Assembly: GCA_021205755.1 (NCBI GenBank)
Contig: JAJPWX010000006.1
Span: 1 to 36,193, forward strand
Length of the DNA stretch: 36,193 nt
Direction of reading: 5' to 3'
Source of the DNA: Lachnospiraceae bacterium
Lineage (GTDB): Bacteria; Bacillota; Clostridia; Lachnospirales; Lachnospiraceae
This document shows positions 6,559-14,557 of this stretch, piece after piece (position 1 is the stretch's first letter; each line of letters begins with the position of its first letter). A model generated the notes under the pieces. It was not told where the DNA came from and searched no databases. It was given only the letters and a program-made list of their open reading frames with translations. The position numbers and the translations under genes are program-made.

Positions 6559-7797
6559 CTATTCTATGATTGAGTATGCGGTATTTCGCAACCTGCGGAT
6601 CATCTCCGGGTGGTAGTAGCCGCCGACCTGGAGCATCAGGACGAACGCAAACTCTTCTTTCGGATTTGTGAGAAAATACGGGCCGGTCCAGCCGTCCCAG
6701 CCAAATTCGCCTTTGTCTCCGCTGCAGCCGGATTCGGTGCGGTCGTCGTAGACGCGCATGAAATTGCCATAGCTGTAGCCGCGAATCTGATCGAAATAAA
6801 TGGTTTTTTTCTGTGCTTCGTCCAACTGGCCGTGTTCGAAGCACTCGACGGTCTTGCGGCCAAGGATGCGATGACCGTTGCCAACGCCATAGTGTGCCAG
6901 CATATCCGCGAATTTCGCGTAGTCATCCAGTGTAGAGACAATACCGGCACCGCCGGACTCGAAAGCGGGCGGGGTCAGGCATTTTGTCAGACAAAGATGG
7001 CGGGAAGTCGCCTCTTTGTAGCGGAGCGGACGGATGTTTTCTGTTATTGCTTTGGAAATCGGGACGTCTGCTGCTTCTGGTTCTGAGGATGCGTTGGTTT
7101 CCGCCTGCGCTTCTGCATTCACTTCATACAGGGTCGTAAAGCGGCTCTGTTTTTCTTCCGGCACATAAAAGCCGGTATCAATCATGCCGAGCGGCTCAAA
7201 GATTTCTTTCTCCATGAATTCGCTTAACGGCTGATCGGCGACTTTCTCAATGACCGCGCCCATCACATCGCAACTCAAACCGTAACGCCAGCGCTCGCCT
7301 GGGTGGAATGCCAACGGCTGCTGCGCGATCAGGCGGCACAGTTCCTGCGTCGAAGTCTGTTTTCCGCTGACAATCTCCTTCTGGATACGGTCAAAAAGCT
7401 CCTGCATTGGCTGGCCGGGAAGGTCATTGTCCGGGTAGACTAGTCCGGAAGTCATTCGCAGCAGGTCTATCAGCAAAATCGGGCGGTTTGCTTCTGTCAG
7501 TCCGGAATCGGTGAGTACCTTCATATGGGCGAACTCCGGCAGATAGCAGGAAAGAGGGGTAAGCCAGTCTAATTCGCCGCGCTCCCAGAGAATATGGGCG
7601 GCGACGGCAGTGACTGGCTTGCTCATGGAATAAACTCGGAAAATGGCATCCGGCTCGTAGTTGATGTGCCGGCGAATAACGGTTTCGCCATGGTACAGCA
7701 CGGCGAAGGAAGCGCCCGGCACACCGCCGGCCGCGATCTCCTCTCTTAAAATATTTTCCATTTCGTCGGCTGCGCGGTTGATTCTGGTGGTATTCAT
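6559..7797 (-). CDS. Serine hydrolase, class C beta-lactamase/esterase family
   Basis: A 412-residue protein of the beta-lactamase-related (class C, EstB-like) family. The catalytic SxxK is S57-M-S-K60 in FRVYSMSKP. The tyrosine of the YxN/S motif is in RWRYGLSCDVMG. The third motif region is a Trp/Gly-rich WDGWTGPYF stretch instead of KTG, which is usual in esterases of this family. There is no signal peptide, so it acts in the cytoplasm. It is the last gene of the carbohydrate locus, 92 nt after the GH3 gene, and may remove acyl groups from imported oligosaccharides. A D-aminopeptidase or true beta-lactamase role is less likely. GGAAAGGAA lies about 9 nt before the ATG. Confidence 0.85.
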   Translation of the reverse strand: MNTTRINRAADEMENILREEIAAGGVPGASFAVLYHGETVIRRHINYEPDAIFRVYSMSKPVTAVAAHILWERGELDWLTPLSCYLPEFAHMKVLTDSGLTEANRPILLIDLLRMTSGLVYPDNDLPGQPMQELFDRIQKEIVSGKQTSTQELCRLIAQQPLAFHPGERWRYGLSCDVMGAVIEKVADQPLSEFMEKEIFEPLGMIDTGFYVPEEKQSRFTTLYEVNAEAQAETNASSEPEAADVPISKAITENIRPLRYKEATSRHLCLTKCLTPPAFESGGAGIVSTLDDYAKFADMLAHYGVGNGHRILGRKTVECFEHGQLDEAQKKTIYFDQIRGYSYGNFMRVYDDRTESGCSGDKGEFGWDGWTGPYFLTNPKEEFAFVLMLQVGGYYHPEMIRRLRNTAYSIIE

Positions 7798-7851
7798 CGT
7801 GAAATATTCCTTTCCTTATGCCTTTATCACAGGTCTTCCCCCGTTCACCAA

Positions 7852-7889
7852 AAAACTCTTGTAGCTGTTAATAAACTTAAAGTTACAAG
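7852..7889 (-). terminator. Terminator after the GH3 gene
   Basis: On the minus strand CTTGTA and TACAAG close a hairpin directly after the GH3 stop, followed by AGTTTTTT. The stem is only six pairs, so read-through into the serine hydrolase gene is likely. Confidence 0.5.
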
Positions 7890-10019
7890 CTATCTTTTCA
7901 GTTCAATCTCCATCGGCTTTTTCCCGGTCAGCTCCACGCTCTTTTCATCCGGCTGACTGCAGCCCACGTAGATTTTACAGGTACCGCCTGCTTCCCTGCG
8001 AACGCCCCCGGCGTCAACTACGGTAAACGCATTCGCCGCAAGCGGCAATGTCACCTGCTTTGTCTCGCCCGCTTTTACAAAGACCTTCGCAAAGGCCGCA
8101 AGCTGCGGATTCGGCACCGCATCCGCGGAATCCGTGTTTTTCACATAGACCTGCACGACATCCTGCGTGTCCTGGGCTCCATGATTGGTAACCTCAGCCA
8201 CGACTGCATTCTTTCTAACGCCATCCGTCCCACTCTGGAGTTCAGCCGTCGCATCCCCGGTCTCTACCCGCGCCGCAGTCACTTCTACGTCTCCATAAGT
8301 CAGTCCGTATCCGAACGGATACTGCGCTTTCCCGGTCATATAGCGGTACGTGCGCCCCTGCATGGAGTAGTCGGTAAATTCCGGCAGCTCTTCCAGCGTC
8401 TCATAAAAGGTCACCGGCAGCTTCCCGGACGGAGAAACGTCGCCAAACAGCACACGCGCCGCCGCGTGTCCGCCCTCACAGCCCGGATACCACAGATCGA
8501 GAATCGCATCGAAATGCTCCGCCGCGTAGCTTAAGTCAATGTCGCTGCCTGCTGTCAAAAGCAAAATGACCGGCTTGCCGCAGGCTGCCACGGTTTCCAT
8601 CAGCTCCCGCTGCGCCTTTGGAAGCTGCAAATCCTCTTTATCGCCGGATGCGTACCGGTTCCCGGTATCACCCTCTTCGCCCTCAAGTGTCTCATCCAGG
8701 CCAACGCACAAAAGCACTACATCGCTGTTCTTCGCGACAATCCGCGCCTCGGACAGGCGATCCTGCTCCTGCGATAGCGCCTCAGTCCGGTCCTTGGACA
8801 GATGGCAGCCGGCACTTGTCAGCACACGTACACTCGTCCCCAGGTAATCCTGAATGCCCTCCTGGATGGTGACATAGCGTGAAGCTGTGCCGTGATAGTT
8901 CCCGGCGAGCGCCACGCGGCTGTCCATATTCGGCCCGATCAGACCGATTGTTTTTATCTTTTCTTTCTGTAATGGCAGGATTCCATTGTTTTTCAGAAGA
9001 ACGAAGCTCTCCTCCGCTGCTTTTTGGGCCAGTGCCAGATGCTCCGGCGACTCGACCTCCGTGTAGGGGATCGTGTCATACTCGCTGCCGTCAAACAGGC
9101 CGAGCAGATACCTCGTTGTAAAGAGGTGCACAGCCGCCTCGGTAATCGTCTCCTCCGTTACCAGCCCCTCCTGGTACGCTTTCATAATATAAAGGTAGGT
9201 ATTCCCACAGTTCAGGTCGCAGCCGGTATTGACCGCCAGCGCCGCAGACTCTGTCGCGTTCTTTGTCACCAGATGATTCTCATGGAAATCGCGGATAGCC
9301 CAGCAGTCGGAGACAAAATGTCCCTCAAATCCCCAGTCGCCGCGCAGCTTCTTTTGCAGCGCTTTGCTCGCGCAGGCTGGCTCGCCGTTCACGCGGTTGT
9401 ACGCGCCCATCACAGCCTCCACGCCCGCCTCCTGCACCAGCGCCTCAAACGCCGGAAGATAAGTCTCCTCCATATCCTTCGCCGTCGCTTCCGCGTCGAA
9501 CTCATGACGGAGTGCCTCCGGTCCGGAATGTACCGCAAAATGCTTCGCACAGGCCGCCGCTTTCATCGTCTCGCCGTCCCCCTGCAGCCCTTTTACAAAG
9601 GCCACGCCCAGGTGGCTGGTCAGGTACGGATCCTCCCCGTATGTCTCATGTCCGCGCCCCCACCGCGGGTCGCGGAAAATATTCACATTCGGCGACCAGA
9701 ACGTCAGCCCTTTATAAATATCTCTGTCCCCTTCAGAAGAGAACGCGTTGTACTTCGCACGCCCTTCCGTCGAAATCGTGTCTGCGATCTCACCGATCAG
9801 TTCGGTATCAAACGTCGCGCCAAGCCCGATCGCCTGCGGGAACACGGTCGCCTGGCCTGCGCGGGCCACTCCGTGGAGCGCCTCATTCCACCAGTTATAC
9901 GCCGGAATCCCCAGTCTCTCAATCGCGGGCGCGTCATAGCGAAGCTGGCTGGCCTTTTCCTCTAATGTCATCTTCGAAACAAGCTCCTGTGCCTTACTTC
10001 GCGCCTCTTCTCTTTTCAT
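7890..10019 (-). CDS. Glycoside hydrolase family 3 (beta-xylosidase/beta-glucosidase)
   Basis: A 709-residue cytoplasmic GH3 enzyme with no signal peptide. Residues 1-300 are the TIM-barrel domain, with the KH pair at 159-160 and the nucleophile D238 in HFVSDCWAI. About 340-560 is the alpha/beta sandwich domain that supplies the acid/base residue, and about 610-700 is the fibronectin III-like domain. The SDC form of the nucleophile motif is commoner in xylosidase-like GH3 proteins than the SDW form of classical beta-glucosidases, so beta-xylosidase activity is my first guess. It lies downstream of the CUT1 permeases and would split imported oligosaccharides. GGAGG lies about 11 nt before the ATG. 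About 490 nt of repeat-bearing DNA separate it from the permease gene. Confidence 0.93.
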   Translation of the reverse strand: MKREEARSKAQELVSKMTLEEKASQLRYDAPAIERLGIPAYNWWNEALHGVARAGQATVFPQAIGLGATFDTELIGEIADTISTEGRAKYNAFSSEGDRDIYKGLTFWSPNVNIFRDPRWGRGHETYGEDPYLTSHLGVAFVKGLQGDGETMKAAACAKHFAVHSGPEALRHEFDAEATAKDMEETYLPAFEALVQEAGVEAVMGAYNRVNGEPACASKALQKKLRGDWGFEGHFVSDCWAIRDFHENHLVTKNATESAALAVNTGCDLNCGNTYLYIMKAYQEGLVTEETITEAAVHLFTTRYLLGLFDGSEYDTIPYTEVESPEHLALAQKAAEESFVLLKNNGILPLQKEKIKTIGLIGPNMDSRVALAGNYHGTASRYVTIQEGIQDYLGTSVRVLTSAGCHLSKDRTEALSQEQDRLSEARIVAKNSDVVLLCVGLDETLEGEEGDTGNRYASGDKEDLQLPKAQRELMETVAACGKPVILLLTAGSDIDLSYAAEHFDAILDLWYPGCEGGHAAARVLFGDVSPSGKLPVTFYETLEELPEFTDYSMQGRTYRYMTGKAQYPFGYGLTYGDVEVTAARVETGDATAELQSGTDGVRKNAVVAEVTNHGAQDTQDVVQVYVKNTDSADAVPNPQLAAFAKVFVKAGETKQVTLPLAANAFTVVDAGGVRREAGGTCKIYVGCSQPDEKSVELTGKKPMEIELKR

Positions 10020-10181
10020 ATCGCCCCGTGCCTCCTGTCATCCTGTTTTCGTTCTTAATTATTTCTATTAGATCAGCACCTGTCTTTTCATTTCGATGCT
10101 GTTCTAAACAGCAGGCCACAGACCGCCTTCTTCGAAGGCTATATGCCGCTTGCGCGTCATATGTCTGAGGCTTGATGGGCG

Positions 10182-10235
10182 TCTCCGTTTCACTTCGGTC
10201 GGCGCTAAGCGAACGTCCACTGGACGTTCAGCGCC
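10182..10235 (+). repeat. REP-like hairpin module 1
   Basis: The module starts TCTCCGTTTCACTTCGGTCG. It then folds as GGCGCT / AGCGCC (outer stem) and GAACGTCC-ACT-GGACGTTC (inner stem), with an unpaired AAGC on the 5' side. It replaces the three-base loop TTC seen in copy B of the surrounding repeat. Confidence 0.75.
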
Positions 10236-10282
10236 CGCCCATCCCGAAATGAAAATACAGCCTTTAGCAGGTAAACCTGCAC

Positions 10283-10334
10283 ATCTCCGCTTCGCTCCGG
10301 TCGGTGCTAAACGAGCGCCGCTGGCGCTCAGCAC
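10283..10334 (+). repeat. REP-like hairpin module 2
   Basis: This has the same architecture as module 1: ATCTCCGCTTCGCTCCGGTC, outer stem GGTGCT / AGCACC, 5' bulge AAAC, and inner stem GAGCGCC-GCT-GGCGCTC. It occupies the place of the three bases AGT in copy B (12553-12555). Confidence 0.75.
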
Positions 10335-10420
10335 CTGTCTTTTCATTTCGATGCTGTTCTGAACTGTTTAGAATATAGCAAAAAATACCGCCATTGCTCT
10401 CCGTATTTATTGCTTAATAG

Positions 10421-10456
10421 CTGTCAGAAATTGCTCATTTTTTGCCGTATCTGTCA
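10421..10456 (-). promoter_or_regulatory. Possible operator: two CTGTCA repeats 30 bp apart
   Basis: In the AT-rich gap between the GH3 gene and the permease gene, CTGTCARAA occurs at 10421 and 10451, exactly three helical turns apart. AraC-type regulators often bind direct repeats, so the local YesN-type protein is a candidate. The wider 10366-10512 region shows no gene and no clear terminator for the permease. Confidence 0.3.
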
Positions 10457-10512
10457 AAACCAGGATGTATTTATTCCTATTTTTGTGCATATTTGTAATA
10501 GTTACACTTTCT

Positions 10513-11412
10513 TTATTCCTTCACACCGCCAATCGTAAGACCTGTCACGAAGTACCGCTGCAGGAACGGATACAGGCAGATGATCGGAAGCATGGTAAGG
10601 ATGGTCGCCGCCGCACGGATCGAGTTCGGCGTGACCGCTCCGGAGGTAGCGGAATTCTTTGCACTCTCCAGGCTGGTGGTCTGCGACATCACCGATGACA
10701 GCAGCTTCATCAGCTCATACTGAAGGGTGGTATACTGTTCACTCATGCGGTTGTACAGCATGGCGTCAAACCAAGAATTCCAGTGGCCAACCGCCACAAA
10801 CAGCGCGATTGTCGCGTATACAGGCTTGCACAGCGGAGAAATGATTTTCACAAATATGGTCATATAGCCTGCGCCGTCCAGCTGCGCGGATTCCTCCAGC
10901 GCGTCCGGAAGACCTTCCATGTAGGTTCGAAGCACCAGCATATTAAAGGCGCTGATCATTCCAGGAATCACATATACCCAGAAAGAGTTTGTCAATCCCA
11001 GATTTTTGTAAAGAAGAAACGTCGGTATCAACCCTCCGTTCACATACATGGTAATGACCCAAAACAGGGAAAGCTGCGAGCGAAACAGAAAGCGTTTGCG
11101 GCTCACAATAAACGCAAGCAGAGCATTCGTGGCAAGAGATGCAAATGTACCGATTACCGTTCTAAGAACAGTGATATACGCACCCGTTGCAATACTCTCT
11201 TTATGTAAAACAGTGATAAAATTCTTTAGTGTGAATACTCTGGGCCACAGGTAAATGCCGCCCCGGAGCGCATCCGTTCCGTCATTAAACGCAATCGCCA
11301 GTGTATTTAATACCGGATAGAGCGTAATCACCACAAACGCCACCATGAACAACGTATTAAATATGACAAAAGCTCTGTTTGATACGATTGATTTTATTCT
11401 GTCTTTATCCAT
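10513..11412 (-). CDS. Carbohydrate ABC transporter permease, CUT1 (LplC/AraQ-like)
   Basis: A 299-residue inner-membrane subunit with about six transmembrane segments. The EAA loop, which contacts the ATPase, is EESAQLDGAGYMTIF followed by Pro-Leu, and the typical C-terminal FVTGLTIGGVKE ending is present. It should pair with the permease 13 nt upstream and the solute-binding protein to import oligosaccharides. No ATPase gene is nearby, so a shared MsmK-type ATPase elsewhere in the genome is expected. AAGGAGG lies 7 nt before the ATG at 11412. The upstream extension to 11478 overlaps the other permease gene and was rejected. Confidence 0.93.
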   Translation of the reverse strand: MDKDRIKSIVSNRAFVIFNTLFMVAFVVITLYPVLNTLAIAFNDGTDALRGGIYLWPRVFTLKNFITVLHKESIATGAYITVLRTVIGTFASLATNALLAFIVSRKRFLFRSQLSLFWVITMYVNGGLIPTFLLYKNLGLTNSFWVYVIPGMISAFNMLVLRTYMEGLPDALEESAQLDGAGYMTIFVKIISPLCKPVYATIALFVAVGHWNSWFDAMLYNRMSEQYTTLQYELMKLLSSVMSQTTSLESAKNSATSGAVTPNSIRAAATILTMLPIICLYPFLQRYFVTGLTIGGVKE

Positions 11413-11425
11413 CCGTATTTCCTCC

Positions 11426-12367
11426 TTAGAACAACCGTTCTTCGCCGGTTCTCTTGGCAATTTCATTCGCCACCACAATCAGAATGATACTGACGACGCT
11501 CTTAAAAATACCGGCTGCCGTACCCAGAGAATAATCCATCTGGCTGATGCCCCAGTTCAGCACATAAATATCGATGGTCTGAGACACCTTCTGCACAAGG
11601 CCATTGGTGAGCAAATACTGTATTTCAAAACCGGCGTTTAACACATTGCCGATGTTCATCAAAAGCAAAATCATAATCGTCGGGCGAATCCCCGGAAGCG
11701 TAATATATTTAATCTTTCCCCAGCGCCCCGCGCCGTCAATCGCGGCCGCCTCATAAAGACTGGGGTCAATCGCCGTAATGGCGGCGAGATATACAATCGC
11801 GTTCCAGCCGGTTTCCTTCCACACATTGGCAAATGCCACAATCGGCCAGAAATAAGCCGGATACGCGAAAAAGTTAATGCCAGTCTTGATAATATTGAGT
11901 TTTAACAAAACTTCATTTACAATGCCGGACGTAGATAAAGCGTCATGCAAAATGCCGGTAACAATAATCCATGACAGAAAATGCGGAAGATAAGAGATCG
12001 TCTGTATAATCTTTTTCCCCCATTTGGAACGAATTTCATTTAACAGAATCGCGAACAAAATCGCCATGACGAAAGTGGAAACCAGATTCAGAACACCCAT
12101 CGCCAACGTATTTCGGATGACACGAATAAAAGTACTATCCGAAAAAAGCGTCTGAAACTTTGCAAGTCCGACAAACTGTGAATGCAGAAAACCATCCTTC
12201 GGCTTATAATTCTGAAAGGCCATAATCCATCCGCCCAGAGGCAGATAGTAAAAAACAAAACCGTATACCACAAAAATCCCCGCCCAAATCAGGAGAAATT
12301 TTTGCCGTTTTAATTCTTTTACCGTAATCTTTGTGCCTGATTTTTGTTTTTTGGGTTTACGAGCCAT
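11426..12367 (-). CDS. Carbohydrate ABC transporter permease, CUT1 (LplB-like)
   Basis: A 313-residue membrane subunit with a Lys-rich cytoplasmic N-terminus and six predicted transmembrane helices. The EAA motif reads YEAAAIDGAGRWGKIKYITLPGI. LplB and YteP-type permeases are its relatives. It forms a heterodimeric channel with the LplC-like protein. AAGGAGG precedes the ATG. Repeat B and the terminator of the binding-protein gene lie immediately upstream, so the two permeases may be made in smaller amounts than the binding protein. Confidence 0.93.
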   Translation of the reverse strand: MARKPKKQKSGTKITVKELKRQKFLLIWAGIFVVYGFVFYYLPLGGWIMAFQNYKPKDGFLHSQFVGLAKFQTLFSDSTFIRVIRNTLAMGVLNLVSTFVMAILFAILLNEIRSKWGKKIIQTISYLPHFLSWIIVTGILHDALSTSGIVNEVLLKLNIIKTGINFFAYPAYFWPIVAFANVWKETGWNAIVYLAAITAIDPSLYEAAAIDGAGRWGKIKYITLPGIRPTIMILLLMNIGNVLNAGFEIQYLLTNGLVQKVSQTIDIYVLNWGISQMDYSLGTAAGIFKSVVSIILIVVANEIAKRTGEERLF

Positions 12368-12391
12368 TTTCCCCTCCTTGTTCTATTGCAG

Positions 12392-12586
12392 CTGTCTTTT
12401 CATTTCGATGCTGTTGATGCTGTTCTGAACAGCAGGCCACAGACCGCCTTCTTCGAAGGCTATATGCCGCTTACGCGTCATATGTCTGAGGCTTGATGGG
12501 CGTTCCGCCCATCCCGAAATGAAAATACAGCCTTTAGCAGGTAAACCTGCACAGTCTGTCTTTTCATTTCGATGCTGTTCTGAACT
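12392..12586. repeat. Dispersed intergenic repeat, copy B (no modules)
   Basis: This is a direct copy of the element at 10080-10365 without the two hairpin modules. It carries a 9-nt tandem duplication (GATGCTGTT twice) near its left end. The two copies lie in the same orientation and bracket exactly the two permease genes. Confidence 0.85.
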
Positions 12587-12591
12587 TTTTG

Positions 12592-12643
12592 AAAAAAAAG
12601 AGCAGTCACAGATACTGATGCACACCGCAACTGCCCTTTTTTC
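12592..12643 (-). terminator. Terminator after the solute-binding protein gene
   Basis: On the minus strand GGGCAGT pairs with ACTGCTC (one G-U) across a ~25-nt loop and is followed by eight T residues. Partial read-through would give the usual excess of binding protein over permease. Confidence 0.7.
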
Positions 12644-12700
12644 ATTTAAGTTCTATACAATTTCAAACACGCACGCTTACCTGTTTTGAAAAGCCGCCCA

Positions 12701-14395
12701 TCAGCCTTCTGCTGCCGCGATCCGGCGATCCAGCTCTTCCTGCATCTCATCCAGGAAGTCCTGCGGATTGCAGCCCTCATAAGCTTCCATGTACTGCTCC
12801 CACAACGAATCAAAGTCATCCGACATAACAACCTTCGGCAGCCACTCATGCTTTACTTCGCCCATCTTATTCCAGGCAACGCCGCCGGCGGTCGCTGTCG
12901 TCATCGAGTTGGAATAAGAGTACATCGGATACCACGGGCCAGTCTCTACCTTTGCGGAGCCAAGCATATCCACATAATTTCCTGCGCCATATGCTTCGAA
13001 GCAGGCTACAAGCGGCTCTGCCAGATCACTAAAGAACTCGGAGCTCTGCTGGCTAGGCTGCATTGCGTTGATTCCATCCCTGCTGGTACCCAGCCACTGC
13101 GGGAAATAGGAATAATTGCATATATGAGACGCCTGATACTCGGAGTCACTCCAGTTTGCTCTCATCTCATCTGTCCGGTAAAACAGTCCGTCGTCGTCTA
13201 CCAGATAATCAACACCCTCAACGCCCCAGAAGCGCAGGTTGTGAATATCCTGATCCAGAAGGTCACTCATAAACTTAAAAGCAGCGTCCACATTCTTGCA
13301 GCTTGTGGTAACCGCGATTCCGCTGGAGTTGTTCAGCGTGTCGCCGTAGGAATGCCACTGGTTTTCCATTCCCTCGTCAATCGTAAGGCCTAGCGGAACA
13401 AAATTGCAGCCTTCATCCGCCAGTCCGGTCTGTGTAAACACATCATTTACGGTATAGGCAAAGTTCCACCACTGGTCACACATACCCAGTACACGGCCCG
13501 TAGAAAGCTTTGCGGTATACTCATCTGTGGTCTGCGTCGCAAATTCCGGATCGATCATGCCCTTATTATACTCTTCATTCAGCTTGCGGAAATACCGAAC
13601 CGCGGTATCTGTCGTATTGTAATCAACAATCGTCAGCGTATCCGTATCTACGATTACAGAACCATCGTTTGGATATCCATCCAGGAACTGCGGAGCGTTC
13701 TCCAGGCAATAGTAATACCAGTCATAGCAAAGAATGGTATAAGGAATATACTCTGTACCGTCATCCATCGTCGGATTCTCCGCTACATAGCTTTCGATCA
13801 GGTCAAAATACTGATCCAACGTCTTGATCTCCGGATAGCCAGCCCACTCAAGGACTTTCGCCTGAATCCAGAATGCCTCATCATTGTGCGTCGTCGTTTT
13901 GTCTTCGCCATAAGAGTTCTGGAATACATTCGCCCAGTAAATCTTGCCGTCATCCTGGCGGAATTTATCCCACTCTTCATCTGAATACATTTCCTTCAGG
14001 TTCGGATACTGCTCAAGATAATCATCCCACGCAATCAAAGCGCCTGCTTCGTACAGAGAAACCATCGCATCATTGCCATTAATGAAATCCGGATACTCTC
14101 CGCCGGCAACAATCGTACCGATCGCTTCTGAGCTGGTCTGACCGGTCAGCCAGGTCTCATCACATGACGCACCCGTCTGCTCCGCGATCATTGCGGCGAT
14201 CTCATTATCACTGTTGATTTCTGAACCAGACATTGCAAAAAATGCACTGAATTCAACAGTTTCCTCATCCGCCATCGCGGTCAGCGTCGTAAACTGTCCC
14301 ATCATGCCGCCCAGACTGCCGGCTACCATCATCCCCGCTGCGCTGGCTGCTGTCCCCTGCAGGAATTCTTTTCTGGATATCTTTTTCTGTGACAT
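12701..14395 (-). CDS. Extracellular solute-binding protein, family 1 (LplA-like)
   Basis: A 564-residue sugar-binding protein that starts the ABC operon. The two lobes contain many aromatic residues (for example CYDWYYYCLENAPQF and CDQWWNFAY), as expected for stacking on sugar rings. The N-terminus is unusual: SRKEFLQGTAASAAGMMVAG resembles a twin-arginine signal with RK in place of RR, ending near TAMADE as a type I cleavage site. There is no lipobox cysteine, although Gram-positive binding proteins are normally lipoproteins. AAGGAGG lies 8 nt before the ATG. The substrate is probably a plant-derived oligosaccharide, judged by the GH3 and esterase genes downstream. Confidence 0.92.
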   Translation of the reverse strand: MSQKKISRKEFLQGTAASAAGMMVAGSLGGMMGQFTTLTAMADEETVEFSAFFAMSGSEINSDNEIAAMIAEQTGASCDETWLTGQTSSEAIGTIVAGGEYPDFINGNDAMVSLYEAGALIAWDDYLEQYPNLKEMYSDEEWDKFRQDDGKIYWANVFQNSYGEDKTTTHNDEAFWIQAKVLEWAGYPEIKTLDQYFDLIESYVAENPTMDDGTEYIPYTILCYDWYYYCLENAPQFLDGYPNDGSVIVDTDTLTIVDYNTTDTAVRYFRKLNEEYNKGMIDPEFATQTTDEYTAKLSTGRVLGMCDQWWNFAYTVNDVFTQTGLADEGCNFVPLGLTIDEGMENQWHSYGDTLNNSSGIAVTTSCKNVDAAFKFMSDLLDQDIHNLRFWGVEGVDYLVDDDGLFYRTDEMRANWSDSEYQASHICNYSYFPQWLGTSRDGINAMQPSQQSSEFFSDLAEPLVACFEAYGAGNYVDMLGSAKVETGPWYPMYSYSNSMTTATAGGVAWNKMGEVKHEWLPKVVMSDDFDSLWEQYMEAYEGCNPQDFLDEMQEELDRRIAAAEG

Positions 14396-14431
14396 ACTTC
14401 AATCCTCCTTCAGATTTTTTTGGATAAACCT

Positions 14432-14460
14432 ATTTTATCTGACATCCATTCATTCTGTAA
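14432..14460 (-). promoter_or_regulatory. Putative promoter of the solute-binding protein gene
   Basis: On the minus strand TTACAG is followed after 17 nt by TAAAAT, about 35 nt before the ATG. The poor -35 box fits dependence on an activator such as the YesN-type regulator encoded next door. Confidence 0.45.
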
Positions 14461-14474
14461 CCGGAGGAATCCCA

Positions 14475-14508
14475 CAAAAAAACCGGACAAACTTCAGTTT
14501 ATCCGGTT
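14475..14508 (-). terminator. Strong terminator after the response regulator gene
   Basis: AACCGGATAAAC and GTTTGTCCGGTT pair almost perfectly around a four-base loop and are followed by seven T residues on the minus strand. Confidence 0.85.
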
Positions 14509-14557
14509 ACGTAGATGGTCTCTGAAAATGATTCGGTTCCATAATCGCCGCAGCCTC

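Larger units (their letters stand above)
10080..10365. repeat. Dispersed intergenic repeat, copy A (with two inserted modules)
   Basis: This 286-nt stretch is a direct copy of the 195-nt repeat at 12392-12586. Both begin and end with the same ~30-nt sequence (CTGTCTTTTCATTTCGATGC and onward) and share a central hairpin GATGGGCG/CGCCCATC and the palindromic GCAGGTAAACCTGC. Copy A has two extra hairpin modules. Without them it is 186 nt, which equals copy B once B's 9-nt tandem duplication is removed. Its open frames are chance reads through the repeat. Confidence 0.85.

Noticed and set aside
10104-10346. An 80-codon frame in repeat A, with a similar frame at 12383-12625 in repeat B
   Set aside because: The shared peptide exists only because the DNA repeat is shared. 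The two frames diverge wherever the repeats differ, and neither has a ribosome-binding site.
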